Shown: positions 17,591-25,455 of the stretch, in pieces | Layout: each line of letters opens with the position of its first letter | Position numbering within the stretch: position 1 is the first letter of the stretch | Source: JALCRY01 sp050946575 | Lineage (GTDB): Bacteria > Bacillota > Clostridia > Peptostreptococcales > Anaerovoracaceae | DNA length: 64,000 nt | NCBI GenBank assembly: GCA_050946575.1 | Contig: JBMNVB010000003.1 | Span: 110,593-174,592, forward strand | Reading direction: 5' to 3' | Position numbers and translations under genes: made by a program | The notes under the pieces: generated by a model | What the model was told of the DNA's origin: nothing | What the model saw: only the letters and a program-made list of their open reading frames with translations | The model's database searches: none

Positions 17591-17788
17591 CTAAAAATGT
17601 TTTACGATATAACATCGACAGTTTTCGCAAATGTATTTATCCATAAACTCTTTATCGGCGTCATCGCTTCCGCAGATCGCGCATCGGTGCGCCTTCTGTT
17701 TTTTTCCCTCCGTGCGCCCGCAGATATTATCGCGGACGCGTTCCGCATCCTGAATATTCTGACATTTTTCCGTGCTGTTCGTTTGCAT
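17591..17788 (-). CDS. small zinc-ribbon protein, Gin/CsfB-like
   Basis: The reverse strand encodes a 65-residue protein with two CxxC pairs spaced as CAICGS...YICENCRCYIV, resembling Gin (CsfB), the anti-sigma-G factor of spore-formers. The predicted start (complement of 17786-17788) has GGAG about 9 bases upstream on that strand. The first half is polar and Lys-rich. It lies downstream of rqcH on the same strand, beyond a hairpin. Gin identity is inferred from the Cys pattern and size; it could be another treble-clef protein. If it is Gin, the organism or its ancestors may sporulate. Confidence 0.55.
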   Translation of the reverse strand: MQTNSTEKCQNIQDAERVRDNICGRTEGKKQKAHRCAICGSDDADKEFMDKYICENCRCYIVKHF

Positions 17789-17856
17789 AACCCTTCTCCG
17801 TACAAAACAATAAACGATAGATGTCACGTCGTCCCGGATGGACGTCGCCGCAGTAA

Positions 17857-17881
17857 AAAATTACCACGCCGGGGCGGCGTG
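17857..17881 (-). terminator. Reverse-strand terminator after rqcH
   Basis: CACGCC (17865-17870) and GGCGTG (17876-17881) form a 6-bp GC stem; read on the minus strand it is followed by GTAATTTTTT. It could end rqcH transcription or partly separate it from the small zinc-ribbon gene. Confidence 0.6.
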
Positions 17882-17885
17882 TTCA

Positions 17886-17945
17886 ACATGAAGTGGAAAA
17901 ATGGAAGAATAAAGTGGGAAATGAGCCGTTTGGAGTGGAACGGAG
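17886..17945 (+). promoter_or_regulatory. Cluster of TGG repeats resembling MraZ boxes
   Basis: GTGGA/ATGGA/GTGGG units begin at 17893, 17901, 17914 and 17935 in an AT-rich setting like the MraZ operator upstream of mraZ, but spacing is irregular. It sits next to the 3' end of rqcH. Function is not established. Confidence 0.25.
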
Positions 17946-19661
17946 TCACTTCCCGTCCGTAAGCGAACCCGGCCGTTTCGGCGTGACGTAAACAGTGTGG
18001 TTATCCGTGAAGATGACCATGCCGGGTTTCGCGCCGCCCGGTTTTTTCACATAGCGCACTTCCGTATAATCCACCGGCACGTTTTCCGAATTCCGGCCCT
18101 TGCTGTGATACGCCGCTATCGAGGCCGCTTCGAAAATGGCGCGGTCCGTCGCTTTTCTGCCTCTCAGGAACAGGATCACGTGAGAGCCGGGAATGTCCTT
18201 CGTATGGAACCAGATATCGTTCCTTCCCGCGGTCCTGAACGTGAGATAATCGTTTTCACGGTTGTTCCTGCCGGCGAGAACGTCAAAGCCGTCGCTCGTC
18301 TTATAACTGTACGGATGCGGGACGTCTTTCTTCTTAGTGCCGGGATGCTTCTGTCTGCGCGCGAATCCCGATTCCTCGAGCTCGTCCCTGATCCGGTCAA
18401 TATCCTCGACAGTTTCCGCCTCGTCCGCGAATTCCTTCACCGAAAGCAGGTATTCTATATTCGCGTCCGTCTCTTTCAGCTGCCGCGACTTTTCTTTCAG
18501 AGCGGTCCTGGATTTCGAGTATTTCTTAAAGAATATCTGCGCGTTCTTCGCGGCGGAATACCGTTCGTCCAGCGGGATGGTGATTTCCGAACCGTCGTAA
18601 TAATTCGTGACTGTCGCTTCCGTCGCGCCCGGCTTTATCAGATGGATGTTCGCCGTGACGAGTTCCCCGTACAGCCTGTATTTTTCATCGTCCCTCGCCT
18701 TCATGAGATCTTCGGACAGCCGCTGCTTCTTGAGCCGCTGTTTTTTAAGGGCCTTGTTGACAGCCGACCTCACTGCCGCGCTCTTCTGATTTATCCGGTT
18801 GGACTGCTCGCGGTGCGTGTAGTAATATTCCGCGGCGGCGCTCACGGTGCCGAAGTCTTTCCTGTTATATATGTTTTCATATTCATCAATGCGGATGACA
18901 TGGAAGTCTTTCGGCTTTCCGCTGCTGTCCTCGTAAACGACGGGGGTGATATCTCCTTCCGATACGCGTTCACGCATTTCCTCTATTTTCGCAAACACCC
19001 CGTCCGGAGAGCCGGGCATTGCCGCCTCACGGGCCGCGGCGGGAGAAAGCCCTCCGACATCGCCGAGTATCACGTCCGAGAGCGGCCTTCCGCTCTCAGC
19101 GGATTCGCCGCACATCGCCTCTATATCGCGCTTTGTCACTTCCGTGAACGGGATCTTTTTCTGCCTGGGAGGATACTCGTACATCATCCCGGGCAGCACC
19201 TGCCTCGCGCGGTCCATGTCGGGAGTTATCCGCTTCAGGCTGCCCGCGATCTTTCCGGATTCGTGCAGAAGCGTCACGTTCGAGTATTTTCCCATGATCT
19301 CGACGATCAGTTTTTTCTCCGTCTCCACGCCGAGCTCGTCGCGCGAGCTCACCGTGACTTCTATGATCCGCTCCGTGTCCTTCTGTCTGACCGAGACGAT
19401 CCGTCCGCCCTGTATCAGTTTTCTCAGCATCATGCAGAACCCCGGGGGATTCACCGGGTTGTCGTATCCGTTTTCCGTGAGGAAAATGCCGGGGTGCGCA
19501 TTGTTCGAGGACGCGTAAACTTTCAGTTTCCCGGCTTTTCCGCGCACATGAAAAATCAGCTCGTCTTTCTCCGGCTGATAAATTTTCTCTATTCTGGCTC
19601 CCGCAAGCGCCGCGTCGAGTTCGCGCGCCAGGGCCCGTACAGCAATGCCGTCAAATGCCAT
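17946..19661 (-). CDS. rqcH: Rqc2 homolog RqcH (NFACT protein)
   Basis: The 571-residue NFACT protein binds stalled 50S-peptidyl-tRNA complexes and directs C-terminal alanine tailing in bacterial ribosome quality control. The NFACT-N domain begins MAFDGIAVRALARELD with ARIEKIYQPEKDELIF and NPPGFCMMLRKLIQGGRI; a coiled coil spans about 270-420; the NFACT-R domain has NDYLTFRTAGRNDIWFHTK, PGSHVIL and VDYTEVRYVKKPGG. I choose the ATG ending at 19661 (AAAGGAT upstream) rather than an in-frame TTG two codons earlier. It is divergent from yicC. A GCATTGAT copy (18885) encodes Arg-Ile-Asp. Confidence 0.94.
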   Translation of the reverse strand: MAFDGIAVRALARELDAALAGARIEKIYQPEKDELIFHVRGKAGKLKVYASSNNAHPGIFLTENGYDNPVNPPGFCMMLRKLIQGGRIVSVRQKDTERIIEVTVSSRDELGVETEKKLIVEIMGKYSNVTLLHESGKIAGSLKRITPDMDRARQVLPGMMYEYPPRQKKIPFTEVTKRDIEAMCGESAESGRPLSDVILGDVGGLSPAAAREAAMPGSPDGVFAKIEEMRERVSEGDITPVVYEDSSGKPKDFHVIRIDEYENIYNRKDFGTVSAAAEYYYTHREQSNRINQKSAAVRSAVNKALKKQRLKKQRLSEDLMKARDDEKYRLYGELVTANIHLIKPGATEATVTNYYDGSEITIPLDERYSAAKNAQIFFKKYSKSRTALKEKSRQLKETDANIEYLLSVKEFADEAETVEDIDRIRDELEESGFARRQKHPGTKKKDVPHPYSYKTSDGFDVLAGRNNRENDYLTFRTAGRNDIWFHTKDIPGSHVILFLRGRKATDRAIFEAASIAAYHSKGRNSENVPVDYTEVRYVKKPGGAKPGMVIFTDNHTVYVTPKRPGSLTDGK

Positions 19662-19739
19662 CGACAAAATATCCTTTCATATGTGGTTTGTGTTATAATC
19701 ATATATTATCATAAACAAAACAGTAAAGGAGAAAATTGT

Positions 19740-20621
19740 ATGATAAGAAGCATGACGGGATTCGGCAGGGGAGAGTATTCCGACGGGAAGCGCTCCTTCA
19801 CTGTTGAAGTGCGTTCGGTCAATCACAGGTACTGCGACATCTTCGTCAGGATGCCGCGCCGTTTCTCTTTCGCGGAAGAGACGATAAAGAAGATCGCGAA
19901 GGAATACGTGCACCGCGGCAAGGTGGAGATAGGCGTGACAGAGGAGGACATCGCCGCGGAAGATACCGAGATAAGGCTGAACGACGAGCTCGCCGGAAAA
20001 TACATAGACAACCTCGCATTGCTGAAGGAAAATCACGGGCTCGCGGGTGAGATCACGATAGATCTCATCGCATCAATGCCGGACGTCCTGAAGGCGGTGC
20101 CGAATCCCGCGGAAGAGGAGGAGATAACCGAGACGATCGGCCGCGCGACGAGAGCCGCCATGGAAGCGCATGCGGCCATGCGCGGGACGGAGGGCGAAAA
20201 GCTGAGAACGGACCTCGATATGCGCGGAGACAAAGTGCTGGAATGCGTGAATCTCATTAAAGCGCGGGCGCCTGAGATCCAGAAGGAATACGCGCAGGGC
20301 ATGAGGGACAGGATAAACGAGATACTGGAAGGCCAGGTGGAAGTCCCGGAGGACAGAGTGATGCTCGAGGCGGCCGTGTTCGCGGACAAGGCCAGCATAA
20401 CGGAAGAACTCGTCAGGCTCGACAGCCATGTCGCCCAGCTCCACTCGATACTCGCAGGCGGAGGCGCGGTCGGAAAGAAACTGGATTTCCTCGTCCAGGA
20501 AATGAACAGGGAAGCGAATACCATCGGCTCGAAGGCGAATGATCTGTATATCACAAAACAGATGCTGGAGATGAAGGCCGAGGTAGAGAAGATCAGGGAA
20601 CAGGTGCAGAATATTGAATAA
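19740..20621 (+). CDS. yicC: YicC-family endoribonuclease
   Basis: The 293-residue protein has the YicC N-terminus MIRSMTGFGRGEY, SVNHRYCDIFVRMPR and the C-terminal DUF1732 segment (GKKLDFLVQEMNREANTIGSK). YicC proteins are recently recognised RNases involved in small-RNA turnover. ATG 19740 has AAAGGAG upstream; a TATAAT at 19694-19699 suggests a promoter in the divergent gap with rqcH, but I see no clear -35. The usual remA (DUF370) gene is missing between yicC and gmk. Confidence 0.93.
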   Translation: MIRSMTGFGRGEYSDGKRSFTVEVRSVNHRYCDIFVRMPRRFSFAEETIKKIAKEYVHRGKVEIGVTEEDIAAEDTEIRLNDELAGKYIDNLALLKENHGLAGEITIDLIASMPDVLKAVPNPAEEEEITETIGRATRAAMEAHAAMRGTEGEKLRTDLDMRGDKVLECVNLIKARAPEIQKEYAQGMRDRINEILEGQVEVPEDRVMLEAAVFADKASITEELVRLDSHVAQLHSILAGGGAVGKKLDFLVQEMNREANTIGSKANDLYITKQMLEMKAEVEKIREQVQNIE

Positions 20622-20637
20622 TTTTTCCATTCTCAAC

Positions 20638-20666
20638 TTGTACTGAAAAGTCCGTAATGATATAAT
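20638..20666 (+). promoter_or_regulatory. Promoter of gmk-rpoZ
   Basis: TTGTAC (20638-20643), a 17-base spacer and a perfect TATAAT (20661-20666) precede gmk by about 30 bases. Confidence 0.75.
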
Positions 20667-20697
20667 TACTTTCTGAAATCCGCTGAAAGGAGCGAGA

Positions 20698-21318
20698 ATG
20701 ACAAAGAGAGGGCGGCTGCTTGTAATATCCGGGCCATCGGGAGTCGGTAAAGGCACATTGTGTAAAATACTCATGGACAGGGATGACGGCATTGATTATT
20801 CCATATCCATGACTACGCGAAAGCCGCGCGAAGGAGAAGTGGACGGGAAGAATTATTTCTTCACGGATACTGAAACGTTCGAAAAGCACATCGAGCGGAA
20901 CGGCTTTCTGGAATACGCCAGCGTATACGGGCATTACTACGGTACGCCGAAGGCGCATGTCATGGAGATGCTCGACGCCGGAAGGGACGTGATCCTCGAG
21001 ATAGACACGCAGGGCGCGATGCTGATTAAGGAAACGTATCCCGAAGGAGTATTCATATTCATACTTCCGCCTTCGCTGAAGGAACTCAGGAAGCGGATCG
21101 AGACACGCGCGAGCGACGACCGGGAAGTGATAGAACGCAGGCTCGGCGAAGCGATGAACGAGATCGCGAGGGCGCCGCAGTACGACTACATAGTGGTGAA
21201 CGACGACATCAACGACGCGGTCGAGAAACTCAGCAGCATCGTTACGGCGGAGCACGCGAAGGTAAACGAAGATATAAATGAAATAATAGACAGGTATAAG
21301 GAGGAATTGGAATTATGA
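20698..21318 (+). CDS. gmk: guanylate kinase
   Basis: The 206-residue P-loop kinase converts GMP to GDP. Motifs are ISGPSGVGKGTLCK near 11, SMTTRKPREGEVDGKNYFF (GMP binding), EYASVYGHYYGTPKA, DVILEIDTQGAM and IFILPPS. GGAGC lies 6 bases before ATG 20698. It overlaps rpoZ by 4 bases (ATGA), a conserved pairing in Firmicutes. A GCATTGAT copy at 20789 encodes Gly-Ile-Asp. Confidence 0.96.
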   Translation: MTKRGRLLVISGPSGVGKGTLCKILMDRDDGIDYSISMTTRKPREGEVDGKNYFFTDTETFEKHIERNGFLEYASVYGHYYGTPKAHVMEMLDAGRDVILEIDTQGAMLIKETYPEGVFIFILPPSLKELRKRIETRASDDREVIERRLGEAMNEIARAPQYDYIVVNDDINDAVEKLSSIVTAEHAKVNEDINEIIDRYKEELEL

Positions 21319-21512
21319 TGCTCTATCCATCTGTCGATGAAATAAGGAAGAAGGCAGACAGCAGATACACACTTGTTATTTTGGCGGCCAAAAGGGCGCG
21401 GGACATTATAGACGGTTACCCGAAGCTCGTGGACGAAGGTGACACAGAGAAGCCCGTTTCCGTGGCGGCTGATGAAATAGCGGAAGATTACATCACGTAC
21501 AAACGTGACTAG
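21315..21512 (+). CDS. rpoZ: RNA polymerase omega subunit
   Basis: The 65-residue omega subunit supports beta-prime folding. It shows YPSVDEIRKKADSRYTLVILAAKRARDI, the family hallmark DSRYTLVILAAKRARDI, followed by PVSVAADEIAED. Slightly short but complete. Coupled to gmk by overlap. Confidence 0.93.
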   Translation: MMLYPSVDEIRKKADSRYTLVILAAKRARDIIDGYPKLVDEGDTEKPVSVAADEIAEDYITYKRD

Positions 21513-21527
21513 AAAATATTATTTACA

Positions 21528-21560
21528 GCGGCTGCACATTTTTTTCGTAGCCGCATTTTT
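21528..21560 (+). terminator. Intrinsic terminator after rpoZ
   Basis: GCGGCT (21528-21533) and AGCCGC (21549-21554) pair across a T-rich loop, followed by ATTTTTC. Confidence 0.82.
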
Positions 21561-21620
21561 CTTCTCCGAATATTTACGTTTTTACTAATGCCATAAAAAT
21601 TATCTTAGAGGAGGGTGAGT

Positions 21621-21992
21621 ATGCGAATTAGTATTAACAGTATTGAAGGGGCGGATTATCTTTATATCCGGACAAGCTCGGAAACCAGAAGAGTGAGGCT
21701 TTCCGACATCATCTCCGTGACGCAGAACGCGCACAGGATCGATATCAGGTACGCGGGAGACGAGCCGCGCGTATCCAGTGCGCGCGGGACCGTGAACGAC
21801 ACGGCGGAGCTGCTGTGCGGACGGTCGGAGGATTTCTACAAGTGTCATTCTTATCTTATGGTGAACTTCACGCACATAGATCTTGTGGATAATCAATGCG
21901 TGACGTTCGATGACGGATCCCGCGTATCGATGGGAGAAAATCTCCTGCGCGAAACGCGCAAGGCGTTCAACGCGTATATTTCAAAAAAATAA
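21621..21992 (+). CDS. LytTR-type DNA-binding protein without receiver domain
   Basis: The protein of about 123 residues is almost entirely a LytTR domain: DYLYIRTSSETRRVRLSDIISVTQN, then YKCHSYLMVNFTHIDLV, the conserved H-x-SYL-VN-xHI turn. No receiver or membrane domain is fused, and no sensor kinase is nearby. Such stand-alone LytTR proteins often bind direct repeats as dimers. ATG 21621 has AGGAGG 7 bases upstream. It is monocistronic, between two terminator or promoter regions. Targets are unknown. Confidence 0.85.
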   Translation: MRISINSIEGADYLYIRTSSETRRVRLSDIISVTQNAHRIDIRYAGDEPRVSSARGTVNDTAELLCGRSEDFYKCHSYLMVNFTHIDLVDNQCVTFDDGSRVSMGENLLRETRKAFNAYISKK

Positions 21993-21996
21993 ACGC

Positions 21997-22025
21997 TTGC
22001 AGTATTTTCGCCGCTATAGTATTAT
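21997..22025 (+). promoter_or_regulatory. Promoter of rpsB-tsf
   Basis: TTGCAG (21997-22002), 17-base spacer, TATTAT (22020-22025). The transcript should start near 22032, exactly at the first leader hairpin. Confidence 0.7.
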
Positions 22026-22030
22026 AAAGT

Positions 22031-22129
22031 ACGGTGCCCCCTCAGGGGGACCGTGATGTTTTATTTCGCACACCGGGTCTGCCGCGATTGGTGCCGCGAG
22101 AGCGGTTCCGCGGGAAAATGACGCCGGTG
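22031..22129 (+). ncRNA. Structured rpsB leader RNA
   Basis: The 5' hairpin ACGGT-G-CCCCC / GGGGG-ACCGT (22031-22054) is followed by GATGTTTTATTT, like an early attenuator. Then CACCGG (22071-22076) can pair with CCGGTG (22124-22129), enclosing two GC-rich inner helices around CCGCG segments, giving a possible three-way junction. It fits an autoregulatory ribosomal protein leader, but no known Rfam class is recognised. Confidence 0.55.
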
Positions 22130-22155
22130 GAGGTAGAAAACCAGGAGGAAAAAAT

Positions 22156-22944
22156 ATGTCAGTAGTTTCTATGAAACAGTTATTGGAAGCCGGAGTCCAT
22201 TTCGGACATCAGACGAGAAGATGGAACCCGAAGATGGCACGTTACATCTTCACCGAAAGAAACGGCATCTACATCATCGATCTTCAGAAGACAGTAAAAC
22301 TCATCGACGAAGCTTATGAATTCATGAAGGAAGCGGCTGCCACGGGAAAGCCCATTCTTTTCGTAGGCACGAAGAAGCAGGCCCAGGCCGCCATCGAAGA
22401 TGAAGCGAAGAGATGCGGCGAGTACTATGTAAATCAGAGATGGCTCGGCGGCATGCTCACGAACTACAAGACGATATCCCAGAGGATAAAGAGACTGAAG
22501 GATATCGAAGCCATGGAAGAAGACGGAACGTTCGAGAAGCTTTCGAAGAAGGAAGTGCTCGGACTCAGACGTGAAGCCGAAAAACTCGAGAAGTTCCTCG
22601 GCGGCATAAAGGACATGCACGGTATGCCGGCTGCGATGTTCGTCGTAGACCCGAAGAAGGAGAGGATAGCTGTCAGAGAAGCCAGGATCCTCGGCATCCC
22701 GGTAGTCGGCATCGTGGACACGAACTGCGATCCTGACGAGATCGACTATGTCATCCCCGCGAACGACGACGCTATCAGAGCGGTGAAGCTCATCTCAAGC
22801 CTCATGGCGGACGCGATCGTCGAAGCGAACCAGGGAGAAGCATACGACGAAGCCCCGGCCGAAGACGCGGAAGCGGAAGCAGACGCGGAAGCGGAAGCCG
22901 AAGCCGGCGAAGAGACAGTTGAAGCGGAAGAAGCGGCGGAATGA
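22156..22944 (+). CDS. rpsB: 30S ribosomal protein S2
   Basis: The 262-residue uS2 has MKQLLEAGVHFGHQTRRWNPKM, FVGTKKQAQ, RWLGGMLTNYKTI and PVVGIVDTNCDPDEIDYVIPANDDA as family hallmarks. The last 35 residues are an acidic Glu/Ala tail that extends the usual length by about 25 residues. CAGGAGG is upstream of ATG 22156. It is paired with tsf as in nearly all bacteria. Confidence 0.97.
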   Translation: MSVVSMKQLLEAGVHFGHQTRRWNPKMARYIFTERNGIYIIDLQKTVKLIDEAYEFMKEAAATGKPILFVGTKKQAQAAIEDEAKRCGEYYVNQRWLGGMLTNYKTISQRIKRLKDIEAMEEDGTFEKLSKKEVLGLRREAEKLEKFLGGIKDMHGMPAAMFVVDPKKERIAVREARILGIPVVGIVDTNCDPDEIDYVIPANDDAIRAVKLISSLMADAIVEANQGEAYDEAPAEDAEAEADAEAEAEAGEETVEAEEAAE

Positions 22945-22972
22945 TCCGCATTGATATAAAAGGAGAATAATT

Positions 22973-23884
22973 ATGGCAATAACAGCTGCACAGGTAAAGG
23001 AGCTCCGCGGTATCACCGGAGTCGGCATGATGGACTGCAAGAAGGCTCTCGAGGAGACTGACGGAGACATCGATAAGGCGATAGAGGTCCTGAGGGAGAA
23101 GGGTCTTTCGAAAGTAAAGAAAAAGGAAGGCCGCATCGCGGCGGAAGGACTCGCGAAATTCGCGATCGCCGATGACGGCTCAAAGGCCGCCGTTATAGAA
23201 GTGAATTCCGAAACGGATTTCGTGGCGAAGAACGAAGAGTTCATAGATTTCGTGGACGGGCTCGCGAAGCTCGCTCTCGACAGCGATGCCGCGGACATGG
23301 ATTCATTTCTGGCTCTCGACTTCAACGAGGACGGGACAGTGAACGAGGCGCTGACGCAGAAAGTCGCGAAAATCGGCGAGAAGCTGAGCATCAGGAGATT
23401 CGAGAAGATGGAAGAGCCGGGAACGGTCTACGTCGGATATCTCCACAATATGGGACAGATCGCGGTAGTGGTCGGCCTCAGAACGGAGGCTTCCGCGGAC
23501 GAAGTCGCGGTCGTGGGAAAAGACGTTGCCATGCAGGTGGCTTCCATGAAGCCGGAGTTCCTCGACGAGAGCGCCGTGGATCAGGCATACCTCGAGCATG
23601 AAAGAGAGATCCTGACGCAGGAAGTCCTGAATGAAGGAAAGAAGCCCGAGATCGTGGACAAGATCGTTGACGGAAAGATAAAGAAGGAACTCAAGGAGAT
23701 CTGCCTTGTGGACCAGAAGTTCGTAAAGGACAGCGACATGTCCGTGGAAGAGTATGTCGCGAGTGTCGCGAAGGAACTCGGCAAGGACATAAAGGTAGCG
23801 TCGTATGTGCGCTATGAGGTCGGCGAGGGTCTCGAAAAGAGACAGGACGACTTCGCGGCGGAGGTTGCGGCGCAGGCTGAATAA
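22973..23884 (+). CDS. tsf: elongation factor Ts
   Basis: The 303-residue EF-Ts exchanges GDP for GTP on EF-Tu. It starts with the UBA-like KELRGITGVGMMDCKKALEE and carries the core EVNSETDFVAKNEEF, HNMGQIAVVVGL and VAMQVASMKPEFL. AGGAGAA precedes ATG 22973. A GCATTGAT copy (22948) lies in the short gap from rpsB. Confidence 0.97.
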   Translation: MAITAAQVKELRGITGVGMMDCKKALEETDGDIDKAIEVLREKGLSKVKKKEGRIAAEGLAKFAIADDGSKAAVIEVNSETDFVAKNEEFIDFVDGLAKLALDSDAADMDSFLALDFNEDGTVNEALTQKVAKIGEKLSIRRFEKMEEPGTVYVGYLHNMGQIAVVVGLRTEASADEVAVVGKDVAMQVASMKPEFLDESAVDQAYLEHEREILTQEVLNEGKKPEIVDKIVDGKIKKELKEICLVDQKFVKDSDMSVEEYVASVAKELGKDIKVASYVRYEVGEGLEKRQDDFAAEVAAQAE

Positions 23885-23906
23885 TAAAGCGGAAATAATG
23901 CGTAAG

Positions 23907-23937
23907 AGACCCCGGTGTCCATACACCGGGGTCTTTG
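23907..23937 (+). terminator. Intrinsic terminator after tsf
   Basis: AGACCCCGGTGT (23907-23918) and ACACCGGGGTCT (23923-23934) form a perfect 12-bp stem with a CCAT loop, then TTGAATTT. The tail is also the -35 of the next promoter. Confidence 0.93.
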
Positions 23938-23964
23938 AATTTCACCGGAAGAATAAGGTATAAT
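23935..23964 (+). promoter_or_regulatory. Promoter upstream of the unknown gene and gntR
   Basis: TTGAAT (23935-23940), 18-base spacer, TATAAT (23959-23964), overlapping the tsf terminator tail. Confidence 0.65.
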
Positions 23965-23989
23965 ATCATTGCCGGAGGAGAGAAAGTCC

Positions 23990-24559
23990 ATGGAAAGGAT
24001 CGAAACATTTTTAGGGCGCGGCGAGACCGCGGACGGATATCCGTTCGCTGTCTGCGCGCTGTACCGCGGGCGTTGCGGCGCTGTCATCCGCGGTGATTTC
24101 GAGTTCGGAAAATACAGAGACGGCGTCGCTGTCGACGCCCGGCTTTCGCAGCTTGCGGAGTACTGCTGTCCCGGCGCCGCGGCTGACGGAGCGACGATAT
24201 CCATTCCGGAAGCCGAGAGCCGGTGCGGCGGCATTGCGGGAGTTCCGGGGACGCCGGGAGCTTCGGCGGACGGTGCGGTAGAAAAGACAGACGGAGGACT
24301 CACAGGATTCGCCGTTCCCGCGAGGCTTTCGGTGATCGGGGAATATACTGAAGAGGAAATATCAATGCTGAGAGAATTCGTAAGCTGTGTCCTCGGAGAA
24401 GAGGATGTGACACGTGAAAGGGCGGAACGGATCCTCGGGAAAATGAAGACGCTCGGCCGCTGCGCATTGATGGTGTCCGACGGGAGCGCCGGAGAGGCCG
24501 GCATCGCGGCATGCGTGTCCGGCGGATCTGTCCGGATGATATGTTTAGAGGTGGAATAA
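23990..24559 (+). CDS. Protein of unknown function upstream of gntR
   Basis: I do not recognise this 189-residue protein. It begins MERIETFLGRGETADGYPFA with a short beta-rich N-terminal part containing several Cys and Arg residues, has a Gly/Ala/Pro-rich middle (about 75-105) that looks like a linker, and ends with a helical segment EEEISMLREFVSCVLGEE and a small beta unit. No signal peptide or membrane segment. ATG 23990 has GGAGGAG 9 bases upstream. Its stop overlaps the gntR start (TAATG), so the two are coupled. A GCATTGAT copy (24464) encodes Ala-Leu-Met. Confidence 0.6.
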   Translation: MERIETFLGRGETADGYPFAVCALYRGRCGAVIRGDFEFGKYRDGVAVDARLSQLAEYCCPGAAADGATISIPEAESRCGGIAGVPGTPGASADGAVEKTDGGLTGFAVPARLSVIGEYTEEEISMLREFVSCVLGEEDVTRERAERILGKMKTLGRCALMVSDGSAGEAGIAACVSGGSVRMICLEVE

Positions 24560-25302
24560 TGGGAAGCTGTGTCATCACAAAGAAAAAACTGGACGACCTG
24601 AAAAAGGCGGAGCCGTTCATGAAGATGAACGACCTTGTATATAAGCTGATCAAGGACGCGATCCTGGATGCCGAATTCATGCCGGGGGAAAAACTTCAAG
24701 TGACGGGCATTGCCGATGAACTGGACGTGAGCGTGACGCCGGTGAGGAACGCATTGAAGAAGCTCGTGGATGAGCAGCTTGTCGTCGAGGATGTGATGAA
24801 CAAGCGCTATTACGTGTTCGACATCAGCGACAGGGAGCTCGGGGAAATTTTCGATACAAGGAAGATGTTCGAGGGAGCCGCCTCGGCGATATGCGCGCAG
24901 CGCTGCAGTGTGATAGACACAGACACGCTAGAGCATCTCGCGGAGCAGTTCCGCGATCTCTGGATCGCCAGCATAGGAGAAAAGTCGGACAGAGAGAATA
25001 TGACGAAGAGAGCCGCGGCGGACAGCGCGTTCCACGACCTCATTATACGATCCACGGACAACCATTTTATGATCGACTATTACAGAGATCTCAGTCAGGC
25101 ACAGAGCCATTCCCTGTTCAGGTCGATGGGATTCTGGGACGGCGATTCCGAGATGAACAAGCGGATCCTCGCCGGCCAGCATATTTCCATCGTAAGAGCC
25201 ATTGAAAGCGGCCAGCCGGATGCCGCGAGGAAAACCGCGGAGGAGCATATGGATTTCTGCAAGTTCCGGTGCCTGATGAACAGGAAGCACCTGAAGAGGT
25301 AA
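24559..25302 (+). CDS. GntR-family (FCD-type) transcriptional regulator
   Basis: The 247-residue regulator has an N-terminal winged helix (about 25-85) with LQVTGIADELDVSVTPVRNALKKL and a C-terminal all-helical FCD ligand domain with Asp/His residues suited to a metal site (DSAFHDLIIRSTDNHFMIDYYRDL; QHISIVRAIESG; EEHMDFCKF). FCD GntR proteins usually respond to small carboxylic acids. The start at 24559 overlaps the upstream stop. It is followed by a terminator and then a five-gene operon, which it most likely controls. Confidence 0.87.
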   Translation: MGSCVITKKKLDDLKKAEPFMKMNDLVYKLIKDAILDAEFMPGEKLQVTGIADELDVSVTPVRNALKKLVDEQLVVEDVMNKRYYVFDISDRELGEIFDTRKMFEGAASAICAQRCSVIDTDTLEHLAEQFRDLWIASIGEKSDRENMTKRAAADSAFHDLIIRSTDNHFMIDYYRDLSQAQSHSLFRSMGFWDGDSEMNKRILAGQHISIVRAIESGQPDAARKTAEEHMDFCKFRCLMNRKHLKR

Positions 25303-25340
25303 TAAAAAAATATCTTCGCAGAATATATTATCAAAAAAAG

Positions 25341-25379
25341 TCAGACAGATGGGCCTGAGGGGCGGCTGTCTGATTTTTT
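25341..25379 (+). terminator. Intrinsic terminator after gntR
   Basis: TCAGACAG (25341-25348) pairs with CTGTCTGA (25366-25373), followed by TTTTTT. Confidence 0.88.
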
Positions 25380-25455
25380 GTGACACCGCCCGTGTCCGGG
25401 TGCTATTTTATTTTCAGAAAATAAAGTTAAATCTATTGAACAGGAGGGAACGCCG

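Noticed and set aside
17567..17962. Plus-strand 131-codon frame in the gap after the flavin reductase gene
   Set aside because: No ribosome site and no family; the minus-strand zinc-ribbon frame has both a Shine-Dalgarno and a Cys signature.
17997..20621. Very long plus-strand open frame running through rqcH into yicC, which would give an 874-residue YicC
   Set aside because: The first 580 codons are antisense to rqcH and have no family signature; a normal YicC start with AAAGGAG exists at 19740.
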